Shown: piece after piece, positions 23,988 to 32,035 of the stretch
Numbering within the stretch: position 1 is the stretch's first letter
Layout of the letters: every line of letters begins with the position of its first letter
NCBI GenBank assembly: GCA_963805645.1
Contig: CAWDVA010000008.1
Coordinates: 116,440 to 180,439, forward strand
Length of the DNA: 64,000 bases
Source of the DNA: CAVXEH01 sp963805645
Lineage (GTDB): Bacteria; Chloroflexota; Limnocylindria; QHBO01
Direction of reading: 5' to 3'
Program-made: the position numbers and the translations under genes
The notes under the pieces: generated by a model
What the model was told of the DNA's origin: nothing
The model's database searches: none
The model's input: the letters and a program-made list of their open reading frames with translations, nothing else

Positions 23988-25045
23988 GCGTCAACCCCAC
24001 CGTCGTGACCCCGCAGGCCGACAGGCCGGCCAGTGCCGGTACGCCGCCGCTCGACCCACCCGTCGAGGATGCGACGCGTCGCCGTCGGCGCGCGATCCTG
24101 GTGATCCTGCTGGGCCTGCTCGTCGCCGTCTTCCTGGGCATCGTGCTCTGGTACCTGATCTTCCGTCGCCCCCTCCCGTTGCCCATCCCTCCCGGTCCGC
24201 AGGACCAGGCGCCGAGCTACGCGTTCGCGATCTACGACCTCACCAAGCCACTGAGCGTCGCGGCCAGCACCGACGGCGGGCGGATCTACGTCACGCAGGG
24301 GGACGGGACGCAGGAAACGCTGATGCTCGATGGGCGGGGCAACCGCCTGGGCGTCCTGGCGCCTCCCTCGACGATCTCCATGCACGCGACCCAGCTCTAC
24401 GTCGCCGTCGACCCGACCTCGGGGAAGGTCTTTGCCAGCGACCGGCTGGCGGGTCAGGTCTACGTGTATGCCCCGGACGGCACCTTCGAGCGGCGCTTCA
24501 ACCCGGGAGACGCCCTCTCCGGCTGGCAGCCCCTCGCGCTGGCCTTCGACGCCGACGGCAACCTGTACGTGAGCGACGCGGGCGGCTCGATCCAGCGCGT
24601 GCACGAGTTCGCCCCGGACGGGACCCTGGTCCGCGACTTCGGCACGACGGCGGGGCTGGACTTCCCCAACGGCGTCGCCGTCGACGAAGCGGGAAACGTC
24701 TACGTGAGCGACACGAATGCGGGGCGGCTGCTCGTGTTCGACGCGACCGGGACTCAGGTCGGTGTGGTGGGACGCGGGCCGGCCGCCGGCGAGCTGGGGC
24801 TCCCGGTGGGCATTGCCATCGATGGGTCTGACCGGGTCTTCGTGGTGGACTCGGTCGCCCATGGCGTGCAGATCTACGACGTCCTCGGCGCCGGAGAACG
24901 TTCACCGCAGTACCTCACCAGCTTCGGCAGCGAAGGCACCGCCGACGGCGGATTCGAATACCCCAACGGGGTCAGCGTCGACGGGCACGGACGCGTGTAC
25001 GTCGCGGACTGGAACAACGACCGCATCCAGGTCTGGAGCTACTGA
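23984..25045 (+). CDS. membrane-anchored NHL-repeat (beta-propeller) protein
   Basis: This is a 353-residue protein with a basic N-terminal segment, one membrane helix (about residues 37-60) and an extracytoplasmic beta-propeller. NHL repeats recur with spacing of about 45 residues: PLALAFDADGNLYVSDAG, FPNGVAVDEAGNVYVSDT, LPVGIAIDGSDRVFVVDS and YPNGVSVDGHGRVYVADW. Propellers of this kind act as protein-protein platforms, and in multihaem gene clusters they commonly accompany secreted cytochromes. It is coupled to the TPR gene upstream, and the first multihaem cytochrome gene begins about 100 bases downstream. Confidence 0.9.
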   Translation: MSVNPTVVTPQADRPASAGTPPLDPPVEDATRRRRRAILVILLGLLVAVFLGIVLWYLIFRRPLPLPIPPGPQDQAPSYAFAIYDLTKPLSVAASTDGGRIYVTQGDGTQETLMLDGRGNRLGVLAPPSTISMHATQLYVAVDPTSGKVFASDRLAGQVYVYAPDGTFERRFNPGDALSGWQPLALAFDADGNLYVSDAGGSIQRVHEFAPDGTLVRDFGTTAGLDFPNGVAVDEAGNVYVSDTNAGRLLVFDATGTQVGVVGRGPAAGELGLPVGIAIDGSDRVFVVDSVAHGVQIYDVLGAGERSPQYLTSFGSEGTADGGFEYPNGVSVDGHGRVYVADWNNDRIQVWSY

Positions 25046-25143
25046 TGCCCGCCAGCCCCGGAATGCATGTCCACCGCAGGCCGCATGTTTGGCCTGCAGG
25101 TCATGACCGGCACCAACCAAGCACGTAGCAGGAGGTGGAAGGA

Positions 25144-26727
25144 GTGAGGAAGCTGGCGCTCCTCTTTGCAGGCGGCGCCCTCTGGCTGTTCATTTGTGCA
25201 GTCCAGGTTCTTGCGGACGGTGGTCCGCATGTCCTGACCAACAACAATGGGACCACGGGGCTCGCCGGCGACTGTGCCGCATGCCACCGGGCCCACACGG
25301 CTCAGGCTGCCGACCTCCTTCGCGAGGAAGTGCCCGGGCTGTGCACGAACTGCCATAACGGCACCAAGGCCACGACCGACGTGGTGGATGGCGTCCAGTT
25401 CGTCCCGACGGGCGTGGCTGGCACCTACCAGGACACGACGGTCCTCGGTGCCCTTCGGGGCGGCGGCTTCAGCTATGCCCTGATCGATTCGTCCAATGCC
25501 GCCCGGCTCGTGTACGGGGGAACGCAGACGATCGTCGTCAGCGGCGATCCGACCGGTGGGACGTTCACACTGACCTTCGACGGCCAGACGACGAACCCCA
25601 TCGCGTACAACGCGAGCGCGGCGACCGTCCAGGGAGAGCTGGTGGCTCTCTCGAACATCGGGTCGAGCCCCACGTACACGAGCTCGACCGCGGCGTCAAA
25701 CATGTCTGGAACCTCGACCACGAACGTCACGGTCAGCAAGTCTGGCTGGACCTACACGGTCAACTTCCAGAACGAGATGCGCGTCGCGGTACAACCGCTG
25801 ATGACGGCAGACGCCACCGGGCTGACCGGCGGTACGTCTCCGGCCATCGCGGTCGCGGATACCACGGCGGGCAGGACGACGGCCGCGGTCGGCGTCCTTC
25901 CGTACGCATCCAAGGGGGCGGTCACCTCGACCCATGGCGGCACGGGAACCGCGTGGGGAAACGGTGAGGTCGACAGCGGCCCCGGCCCGGACGTCACGCT
26001 GGATTGCGCGAAGTGCCACAACCCGCACGGGAACGGCCAGTACCGCATCCTGCAGACCACCCCGGGCGAAGCTTGGGCTTCGGGGACCACGTTCGAAGAG
26101 GCGCTCCAGGCGGTGGAGGTTGAGGACGTCCCGGATTCCGACGTCGTCCACAACTACACCGTCCTGCCCGGCGTGCAGGCGGCCGATGTCATTACGGCCG
26201 GCTATGCGGCGACCGACGGCGACTACTTCCGCAAGAAGTACGACCCCTCGGGAGCGGCCAACTGGACGAACTACTACCTGAAGACCGATCCCATGAACAC
26301 GGGCTGGGACGGAACCAGCCCGACCAACGCGGCGGCGAACGGTGGTGTGGCCCCGGCCAACACCTCCGGCCTGATGACGGCGTGGTGCATTACCTGCCAC
26401 ACGCGGTACAGCGGGCTCCCGTCGGTCGATCGCGAGCCGTCATCCCTGGTGGACACCTCGGGTGGCGACAGCCTGTTCATGTTCAAGCATGGGACAACCC
26501 GACTCGGCTGTGAGCAGTGCCACGTCTCGCACGGGTCCAACGCACTCATGACGGCGGCAGCGTCGTCGGCGGTGGAGTGGCCCGGCGGAACCACGGGCAG
26601 CGCGGACAGCCGGCTGCTGAAGGTCGACAACCGCGGGACGTGCAACATGTGTCACGACCCGACCGGTACCGTCGATCCCGGGACGACGACGGGCCCTGCG
26701 CCCGGATCGATCACCCCCGGACCCTGA
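25144..26727 (+). CDS. secreted hexahaem cytochrome c with an adhesin-like insert
   Basis: This is a doubled-CXXCH-type cytochrome of 527 residues. I prefer the GTG that follows AGGAGG by eight bases over one three codons earlier. An N-terminal signal segment (KLALLFAGGALWLFICAVQVLA) is followed by six CXXCH sites: CAACH (44-48), CTNCH (67-71), CAKCH, CITCH, CEQCH and CNMCH. Between sites 2 and 3 is a beta-rich insert of about 150 residues (GGTFTLTFDGQTTNPIAYNA, then VQGELVALSNIG). This resembles the repeated module of bacterial surface and adhesin-like proteins. No C-terminal anchor is seen, so the protein is probably released or held in the cell wall. It is the first of five multihaem cytochrome genes. 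Confidence 0.9.
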   Translation: MRKLALLFAGGALWLFICAVQVLADGGPHVLTNNNGTTGLAGDCAACHRAHTAQAADLLREEVPGLCTNCHNGTKATTDVVDGVQFVPTGVAGTYQDTTVLGALRGGGFSYALIDSSNAARLVYGGTQTIVVSGDPTGGTFTLTFDGQTTNPIAYNASAATVQGELVALSNIGSSPTYTSSTAASNMSGTSTTNVTVSKSGWTYTVNFQNEMRVAVQPLMTADATGLTGGTSPAIAVADTTAGRTTAAVGVLPYASKGAVTSTHGGTGTAWGNGEVDSGPGPDVTLDCAKCHNPHGNGQYRILQTTPGEAWASGTTFEEALQAVEVEDVPDSDVVHNYTVLPGVQAADVITAGYAATDGDYFRKKYDPSGAANWTNYYLKTDPMNTGWDGTSPTNAAANGGVAPANTSGLMTAWCITCHTRYSGLPSVDREPSSLVDTSGGDSLFMFKHGTTRLGCEQCHVSHGSNALMTAAASSAVEWPGGTTGSADSRLLKVDNRGTCNMCHDPTGTVDPGTTTGPAPGSITPGP

Positions 26728-26739
26728 CCATCCATTCCG

Positions 26740-26773
26740 CTCCTGGCGGCCCCACCACGCGGGCCGTCAGGAG
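26740..26773 (+). repeat. strong hairpin between two cytochrome genes
   Basis: CTCCTGGCGGCCC and GGGCCGTCAGGAG pair over 13 bases with one G-T pair and an 8-base loop. It starts 12 bases after the stop of the hexahaem gene and 72 bases before the next cytochrome start. It may be a partial terminator or a processing and stability element that sets different expression of the two cytochromes. Confidence 0.5.
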
Positions 26774-26844
26774 CCGACAACCAGCCGTAGACCGGGTCGC
26801 GCCATGGCCGTCGTTGGTCCACAGGACAAGCAGGAGGGAGGTAC

Positions 26845-28875
26845 GTGAGCCGCTCGAGACCCACGTTCCGTCCGTGGCCGACCCTGTTGGCGTCGACGAT
26901 CCTGGTCTTCGCGACCGCCTCCGGCGTCGCGGCCGCTGACCCCACCCCCACGCCGCAGCCATCGGCCAGCCCGTCCGCCGAAGCCAGCCCGTCCGCCGAA
27001 GCCAGCCCGGCGCCCACGCCGGGCATCACGCCGGGCATCACGCCGTCGGCATCGGCTACGCCGGCGCCGACCCCCGACACCGCGATGGATCCGACGCCTT
27101 CGCCGAGCGGTGGCGATGCATCCACGCCCTCGCCGCTGCCTGAGCCGGATCCGGCGTCCACGCCGGCGACGGCACCGGTGCCCACGCCGCTCATCGAGTA
27201 CCGCCTGTCGTCGGGACAGCAGAGCGGGTCGTCTGTCGGGCGTCCGATACCGCTCTACCCGCTCGTCACACCGGCCACGCCCGCTGCACCGGCTGCCGGT
27301 GAGCCCGCCGGCGCCGGTTCGCCGCATGCGGCCACATCCCTCGCGGGCGCGGACTGCGCTGCCTGCCACGCCGCCCACCTGGGCCAGGGGCCGGCGCTCG
27401 CGACGGCCAGCTCGCAGTCGTCCGTCTGCTACCGGTGCCACGGCCCGTCGGGCCCGGCCATTGATGTCGCCTCCGGCTTCTCCGGGCTTCCCGCCAACGA
27501 TGCGTCGACCGATGCCTACTACACGCACCCCGTCGCCGACCCCACCGCGACGCAGCACGACCCGTCGGCGGACGACGAGTTCGGCGGGGTGGCCAACCGG
27601 CACGCGACCTGCGCGGACTGCCACGATCCGCACGATGCAACCGCCGCCGCGCCGCGGCAGACCACGACGGGATGGACCGCCTCCGGCGCGATCGTGGGTG
27701 GGTCCGGGGTGGAGGTCACGAACGGGCCGGCAGGGAGCGCGCCCGCGTATGCCCTGGTGAGCCACCGCGAGGGGCTGACCTACGAGTACCAGCTGTGCCT
27801 CACCTGCCACTCCGGCTACACCCAGCTGCCCATCCGGTCCTCCGCCAATCCCTCCTCCTGGGCGCTCGACAAGGGGATCGAGCTGAACCCGGCGAACGCC
27901 GCCTACCACCCGGTGGAGGCTGCCGGCCGGAACCAGACGGCCCAGATGGCGGCCAGCCTGGCCGGCACGTCGCCGTTCAAGGCATGGGACCTGTCGACCG
28001 ACGCGGTGGTCCGCTGCACGAGCTGCCACGGCGACCCGGCCACGGTGAACCAGACGGCCACCGCCTCACCGCTGCGCCCGGACGCCGACGCCCCCGAACC
28101 CGCGCACGGGTCGCCGAACCGCGGCCTCCTCATCGCCCCGTACCAGGACCGGGCGCTCAAGCCAGCCGGCGAGGCTTATGACGCCGGGCAGTTCGCGCTG
28201 TGCTACCTGTGCCACGCGGAGCGCCCCTTCGTCGACCCGAACCAGGATCCCGAGGCGCCCGACACCCTCTTCCCGCTGCATGGCGCGCATCTCACCGCGC
28301 TCGAAGGATCCGGCGGCGGCACCCTTTCCATCGACACCCCCGGAGCCGGCGGTGGCCTGGCCATCTGCGCCGAGTGCCACTTCCGGATCCATTCGTCGGC
28401 GCTCGCCTATGAGCCCGGGGACACGGCGCCGGTCGCGCGTGCCAGCGGTGTCCCGAGCCTCGTGGGCTTCGCCCCGGACGTCACCGGTGGCACCGCCGGC
28501 GTGCCCACCTGGGTCGTCCCGGACAGCCAAGGTGCAGGAAGCTGCACGCTGACCTGCCATGGCCACACCCATTCCGCCGCCGATTCCGGCTACCTCGTCG
28601 CGCCTGGCACGGGCTTCACCGCGGCACCGACGGCCGGGAGCGTCGGTGCTGGCGGCCTCGAGGTGCGCTTCACCGATGCCACCCGCTACGTGGCCGATGG
28701 CGAGGCGACCTGGGCGTGGGACTTCGGAGACGGCGAGGGGTCCACGGATCGGAACCCGGTCCACGTCTACGCTGCCGCCGGCTCGTACACCGTCTCCCTG
28801 ACCGTCACGCGCACCGTCGGAACCACGCTGGGCACGACCCTGGTGAGGTCCGCCTACATCGTCGTCACCCCTTGA
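26845..28875 (+). CDS. secreted multihaem cytochrome c with PKD domain
   Basis: This is a 676-residue exported cytochrome starting at a GTG behind AGGAGGGAGG. Its parts in order are a signal peptide (about residues 1-32), a low-complexity Pro/Ser/Ala/Thr linker to about residue 160, and seven CXXCH sites (CAACH, CYRCH, CADCH, CLTCH, CTSCH, CYLCH, CAECH). One CX3CH site follows (CTLTCH), and then a C-terminal PKD domain from about residue 590 (WAWDFGDGEGSTDRNPVHVYAAAGSYTVSLTV). PKD domains are extracellular beta-sandwiches found in surface proteins. The linker could span the cell wall. Together with the adhesin-like insert of the previous gene, this points to surface exposure. The CX3CH site may bind haem or be a degenerate site. 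Confidence 0.9.
   Translation: MSRSRPTFRPWPTLLASTILVFATASGVAAADPTPTPQPSASPSAEASPSAEASPAPTPGITPGITPSASATPAPTPDTAMDPTPSPSGGDASTPSPLPEPDPASTPATAPVPTPLIEYRLSSGQQSGSSVGRPIPLYPLVTPATPAAPAAGEPAGAGSPHAATSLAGADCAACHAAHLGQGPALATASSQSSVCYRCHGPSGPAIDVASGFSGLPANDASTDAYYTHPVADPTATQHDPSADDEFGGVANRHATCADCHDPHDATAAAPRQTTTGWTASGAIVGGSGVEVTNGPAGSAPAYALVSHREGLTYEYQLCLTCHSGYTQLPIRSSANPSSWALDKGIELNPANAAYHPVEAAGRNQTAQMAASLAGTSPFKAWDLSTDAVVRCTSCHGDPATVNQTATASPLRPDADAPEPAHGSPNRGLLIAPYQDRALKPAGEAYDAGQFALCYLCHAERPFVDPNQDPEAPDTLFPLHGAHLTALEGSGGGTLSIDTPGAGGGLAICAECHFRIHSSALAYEPGDTAPVARASGVPSLVGFAPDVTGGTAGVPTWVVPDSQGAGSCTLTCHGHTHSAADSGYLVAPGTGFTAAPTAGSVGAGGLEVRFTDATRYVADGEATWAWDFGDGEGSTDRNPVHVYAAAGSYTVSLTVTRTVGTTLGTTLVRSAYIVVTP
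26965..27008 (+). repeat. 18-base tandem repeat encoding the Pro/Ser linker
   Basis: The unit GCCAGCCCGTCCGCCGAA occurs twice in full and once in part, giving repeated ASPSAE in the linker. A GGCATCACGCCG-type 12-base unit repeats just after. These units can change copy number and so linker length. Confidence 0.7.
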
Positions 28876-28950
28876 CCGCGGCCGGAAGCGCCGGCCTGTA
28901 TCGATCGTATATCCGATCGGGGAGCGGACACGCTGCCTCGGCGGCCCCGG

Positions 28951-29040
28951 CATGACGGAAATGTGCTGGCCGGCGGATGGGCGCGACGGTGCGTCGTTCC
29001 GACAATCAGGTTGGCGGGACGGCAGATCCTGCCGCCCGCC
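28951..29040 (+). promoter_or_regulatory. conserved intergenic element, copy A, with hairpin
   Basis: The order is CATGACGGAAATGTGC, 6 variable bases, GCGGATGGGCGC, 16 variable bases, GACAAT. A strong hairpin follows (GGCGGG-AC-GGCAG / CTGCC-G-CCCGCC). The three motifs recur with identical spacing before the TPR gene near 33 kb (copy B). The spacer bases differ but can form a small hairpin in both copies (GACG/CGTC here). It lies in the 223-base gap before the Fe-S/NrfD operon. It could be a structured leader RNA or a protein-binding operator; no known riboswitch class is recognised. Confidence 0.6.
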
Positions 29041-29098
29041 GTGAGGAAGGCAGAGCCGTAGCGATCATGGTCGAGGCAATCGCGCGCGGAGGGGCGCC

Positions 29099-29845
29099 GT
29101 GAACGGATGGCACCGGCTTCGCCACCGTGCCATCCGGATGCGTCTTCGGGCCATCCGTGGCCGGAGGGCGGTGGCCCGAGCCTGGGCTTCCGTGGTGGCC
29201 GGCGCTGCGCGCGCTTGGGCCTGGCTGCTGGCTGGCGGCCGACGGCTGGTGCGCGCCTCGCGACCGGTCGTCAGGGCGGCGGTGGTGGTGGCCGTTCTCT
29301 CGGCCATCGTGGCGACCGGCGCCTACGCCGCGGCCCGCTTCCATCGCGACTTCGGCAGCGGGCAGGCCACGGTCGACACGCACACCTGGGCCGCCAGGAC
29401 TCTCTCCTACTCGGGGTCGACCTGCCAGACGTGCCACGCGGAGCAGGTCGCCACCCAGGCCGAGTGGCCGCACGACGGCGTTCCCTGCGAGACCTGCCAC
29501 GGCCCGCAGGGGGATCACCCACAGACCGATGCCGGCGGCATCGCGTCCATGGTCATCCCTGCCAGCGGCATCTGCCTCACCTGCCATGCCACGACGTCCG
29601 GGCGCCCCGCCGACTTTCCGGAGATCGACCCGGAGATGCACTACAGCAGCGGCGAGTGCCTGCGATGCCACGACCCGCACATCGTGGTCGCGGCCGCCCC
29701 GCCCGATGTGACGCATCCGCTCGATCGCCTGCCGGCCTGCACCACGTGCCATGCCCCGAACGGGCTCACCAGGCTGCCGAGCGGCCACGAGATGGTGAGC
29801 GACAGCATCTGCCTCAGCTGCCACCGGGTGCCGACCGATGAATGA
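29099..29845 (+). CDS. membrane-anchored hexahaem cytochrome c
   Basis: This is a 248-residue protein from a GTG start. A long, Arg/Ala-rich N-terminus leads to one helix at about residues 59-81. The exported part has six CXXCH sites (CQTCH, CETCH, CLTCH, CLRCH, CTTCH, CLSCH) and several extra His residues for bis-His coordination. The uncleaved anchor suggests it stays at the membrane. The Fe-S subunit gene starts inside its 3' end (eight-base overlap), so it is the first gene of a cytochrome / Fe-S / NrfD / cytochrome block and probably the direct electron acceptor or donor of that complex. Confidence 0.92.
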   Translation: MNGWHRLRHRAIRMRLRAIRGRRAVARAWASVVAGAARAWAWLLAGGRRLVRASRPVVRAAVVVAVLSAIVATGAYAAARFHRDFGSGQATVDTHTWAARTLSYSGSTCQTCHAEQVATQAEWPHDGVPCETCHGPQGDHPQTDAGGIASMVIPASGICLTCHATTSGRPADFPEIDPEMHYSSGECLRCHDPHIVVAAAPPDVTHPLDRLPACTTCHAPNGLTRLPSGHEMVSDSICLSCHRVPTDE

Positions 29846-30725
29846 TGACGGCCTGACCGGTCCGGACGACGCCCGGGCCCTGCCCTCCGAGGTCGCCGAG
29901 GCGCAGCCGGCACGACCGCGGCTTTCCCGGCGCCAGGTGCTCAAGCTGGGCGCAATGGCTATCTCGGGCATCGTGGGCTCGCGGCTGGCCTTCGATTGGC
30001 TGACCGGCGTCGCGCGCCTCGATGCACCGCACGCCATCGACGCCGCAGTTGCCGGATACGACGCCACCGCCCACCGCTGGGGCTTCGTGGTCGACACCGA
30101 CCGCTGCATCGGCTGCGGCCAGTGCGTCCTCGCCTGCAAGACGGAGAACGGCGTGCCGTTCGACGAGGAGCACACGCGGACATGGATCGAACGCCACACG
30201 CTCGAGCCCGACGGCAACCTGACCGTCGATTCGCCAGAGGCGGGCGCGCACGGGTTCCCGCCACTGGAGGATGCCGCACCCGGCGCCAGCTCCCGCTTCG
30301 TCCCCCGTCTCTGCATGCAGTGCGAGAACTCGCCCTGCACGGTCGTCTGCCCGGTGGGCGCGACGTACCGGACCGCCGACGGCGTGATCCTCGTGGACGA
30401 GGAGCGCTGCATCGGCTGCGGCTACTGCGTGGTTGCCTGCCCCTACGGCGCGCGCTACCTGCTGCCCGCCGGGGAGCGCACGCCGCGCGGGATCGGCGGC
30501 GTCGCCGACAAGTGCACCCTGTGCTACCACCGCATCACGCGCGGCGACCAGCCTGCCTGCGTCGAGGTCTGTCCTGTGCAGGCGCGCGTCTTCGGTGACC
30601 TCAACGACGCGGCGAGCCCGGTCAGCACCATCCTCCGCGATCGTCCCTCGACGGTGATGCGGCCCGAGCTCGGCACACGGCCGCGGGTCCACTACCTGGG
30701 CCTCGAGGGAGAGCAGCGGGCATGA
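29838..30725 (+). CDS. Tat-exported four-cluster ferredoxin subunit (NrfC/HmcB-like)
   Basis: This is a 295-residue Fe-S electron-transfer subunit. A twin-arginine signal is visible (SRRQVLKLG, residues 30-38, then a hydrophobic stretch), so the folded protein is exported. Four Cys-rich motifs follow: CIGCGQCVLAC, CMQCENSPC with VVCPV, CIGCGYCVVACPYG, and CTLCYHR with CVEVCPV. These match the four [4Fe-4S] clusters of NrfC, PsrB, DmsB and HmcB proteins. Its gene overlaps the cytochrome before it and the NrfD-like gene after it. No molybdopterin catalytic gene is nearby, so it most likely passes electrons between the NrfD subunit and the cytochromes. Confidence 0.93.
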   Translation: MNDDGLTGPDDARALPSEVAEAQPARPRLSRRQVLKLGAMAISGIVGSRLAFDWLTGVARLDAPHAIDAAVAGYDATAHRWGFVVDTDRCIGCGQCVLACKTENGVPFDEEHTRTWIERHTLEPDGNLTVDSPEAGAHGFPPLEDAAPGASSRFVPRLCMQCENSPCTVVCPVGATYRTADGVILVDEERCIGCGYCVVACPYGARYLLPAGERTPRGIGGVADKCTLCYHRITRGDQPACVEVCPVQARVFGDLNDAASPVSTILRDRPSTVMRPELGTRPRVHYLGLEGEQRA

Positions 30726-32035
30726 CCGTGCGCGTGGCGGGTCACGTGGTCAGCCTGGATCCCCGCGTGGCCGCGCGGGCCGTCCGCGCCGATGTGGCGG
30801 CCATGCCCCGCAGCCTGCGCTGGTGGCTCATCGGCCTGGCGGTCCTGATGCTCCTCGGTGCCGCCGGTGCCGCCCGCAGCCTGTTCCCCGGCGACAAGGC
30901 CCTGGGGACGACCCCGACCTTCGAGTGGGGGGTCCTCATTGTCGGGTACGTCTTCTTTGCCATCACCACCAGCGGCCTGTGCCTTGCCTCGTCGCTCGGC
31001 ACGGTCTTCGGGATCGACCGCTTCCGGCCCCTGGAGAAGCGGCACGCCATCCTCGCCGTCCTGTGCCTGGTCACCGCCTTCGGGATCATCGCGCTCGACC
31101 TCCACTATCCGGTCCGCATGGTCCTCGGCGCGGTCTTCAACCCGTCTCCCTCGTCGCCGATGTGGTGGATGGGCACGGTCTACGGCGTGTACCTGTGCTT
31201 CCTGCTGGTGGAGGTGTGGAGCATGTTCAGCCACCATCCGCGGATCCACCAGGCTGCCTGCACCTGCTCCACCGGAGCGGCACTCGTGGCGCCCACCACC
31301 CTGGGCGCCGTCTTCGGGGTCCTGGCCGCGCGACCCTTCTGGCACGGCATCTTCACGCCGGTGCTCATGACCAGCTCCGCCTTCCTGGCCGGCGCCTCGC
31401 TGCTTGGCATCGCGCTCTACTTCGTGCATCGGTTCCGCCTGGCGGGCCTCGATCGTGCCGTCCGCCTCGGGATTCCGTCCATCCGGCTCCTCATGGGCAT
31501 CGGCCTGGGGCTCGTTTCCGCGCTCACCGCCCGACAGGTGATCGCCGGCCTGCTCGGGTCGGAACCGGGGCTGGAGGAGGCGACCGCGGCCCTGCTCGTC
31601 GGTCCGCTGGCCATCCCGTTCTGGACGCTCCGCGTCGCCGCGGGCCTGGTGGCGCCGGTGATCCTCCTCGCCCTGCCCGCCACGCGGACTCCCGCCGGGA
31701 CCCTGGCTGCGGCGACCCTCGCCCTCGGCGGCGTCGCGGTGGACCGCCTCCTCTTCGTCATGGCCGGCCAGATCGCGCCGACGACGGCCGTCTCCGGCGT
31801 GGTCTCGTCTCCCTACGCCAGCTACGTACCCTCCCCGGTCGAGGTCGCGATCCTGCTCGGGGCTGCGGCGGTCGTGGCCTTCGCCTACACCCTCGCCGAG
31901 CGCTACCTGGACATGAGCGAGTCCGATTTCCACTTGGGCCTCTCGTGGGCCTGGCTCGCACGCTGGCGGGCGGCCCGCCGTGAGCGCGCCGCCATCGCGG
32001 CCGAGGCGCGCGCTGCTGGCGGCGAGCGGCCATGA
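30722..32035 (+). CDS. NrfD/PsrC-family quinone-interacting membrane subunit
   Basis: This is a 437-residue integral membrane protein with about ten hydrophobic helices. The N-terminal half fits the NrfD/PsrC pattern: a loop before WGVLIVGYVFFAITTSG, then HAILAVLCLVTAFGIIALDL with PVRMVLGAVFNPS and MWWMGTVYGVYL. These subunits oxidise or reduce menaquinol or ubiquinol at the outer face of the membrane and pass electrons to a partner Fe-S protein. The start overlaps the Fe-S gene by four bases, and the heptahaem cytochrome gene overlaps its end. The gene set (cytochrome, Fe-S, NrfD, cytochrome) resembles Hmc/Qrc/Nrf-type complexes. Confidence 0.9.
   Translation: MTVRVAGHVVSLDPRVAARAVRADVAAMPRSLRWWLIGLAVLMLLGAAGAARSLFPGDKALGTTPTFEWGVLIVGYVFFAITTSGLCLASSLGTVFGIDRFRPLEKRHAILAVLCLVTAFGIIALDLHYPVRMVLGAVFNPSPSSPMWWMGTVYGVYLCFLLVEVWSMFSHHPRIHQAACTCSTGAALVAPTTLGAVFGVLAARPFWHGIFTPVLMTSSAFLAGASLLGIALYFVHRFRLAGLDRAVRLGIPSIRLLMGIGLGLVSALTARQVIAGLLGSEPGLEEATAALLVGPLAIPFWTLRVAAGLVAPVILLALPATRTPAGTLAAATLALGGVAVDRLLFVMAGQIAPTTAVSGVVSSPYASYVPSPVEVAILLGAAAVVAFAYTLAERYLDMSESDFHLGLSWAWLARWRAARRERAAIAAEARAAGGERP

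Noticed and set aside
28951..29040. GEMM (cyclic dinucleotide) riboswitch
   Set aside because: These riboswitches often precede multihaem cytochromes, but the expected GCAAAGCC-type core and tetraloop receptor pattern are absent here.
29838..32035. Nrf nitrite reductase or Psr polysulfide reductase system
   Set aside because: The Fe-S and NrfD-like subunits fit, but no NrfA-type pentahaem (CXXCK) or molybdopterin PsrA-type subunit is present in the window.
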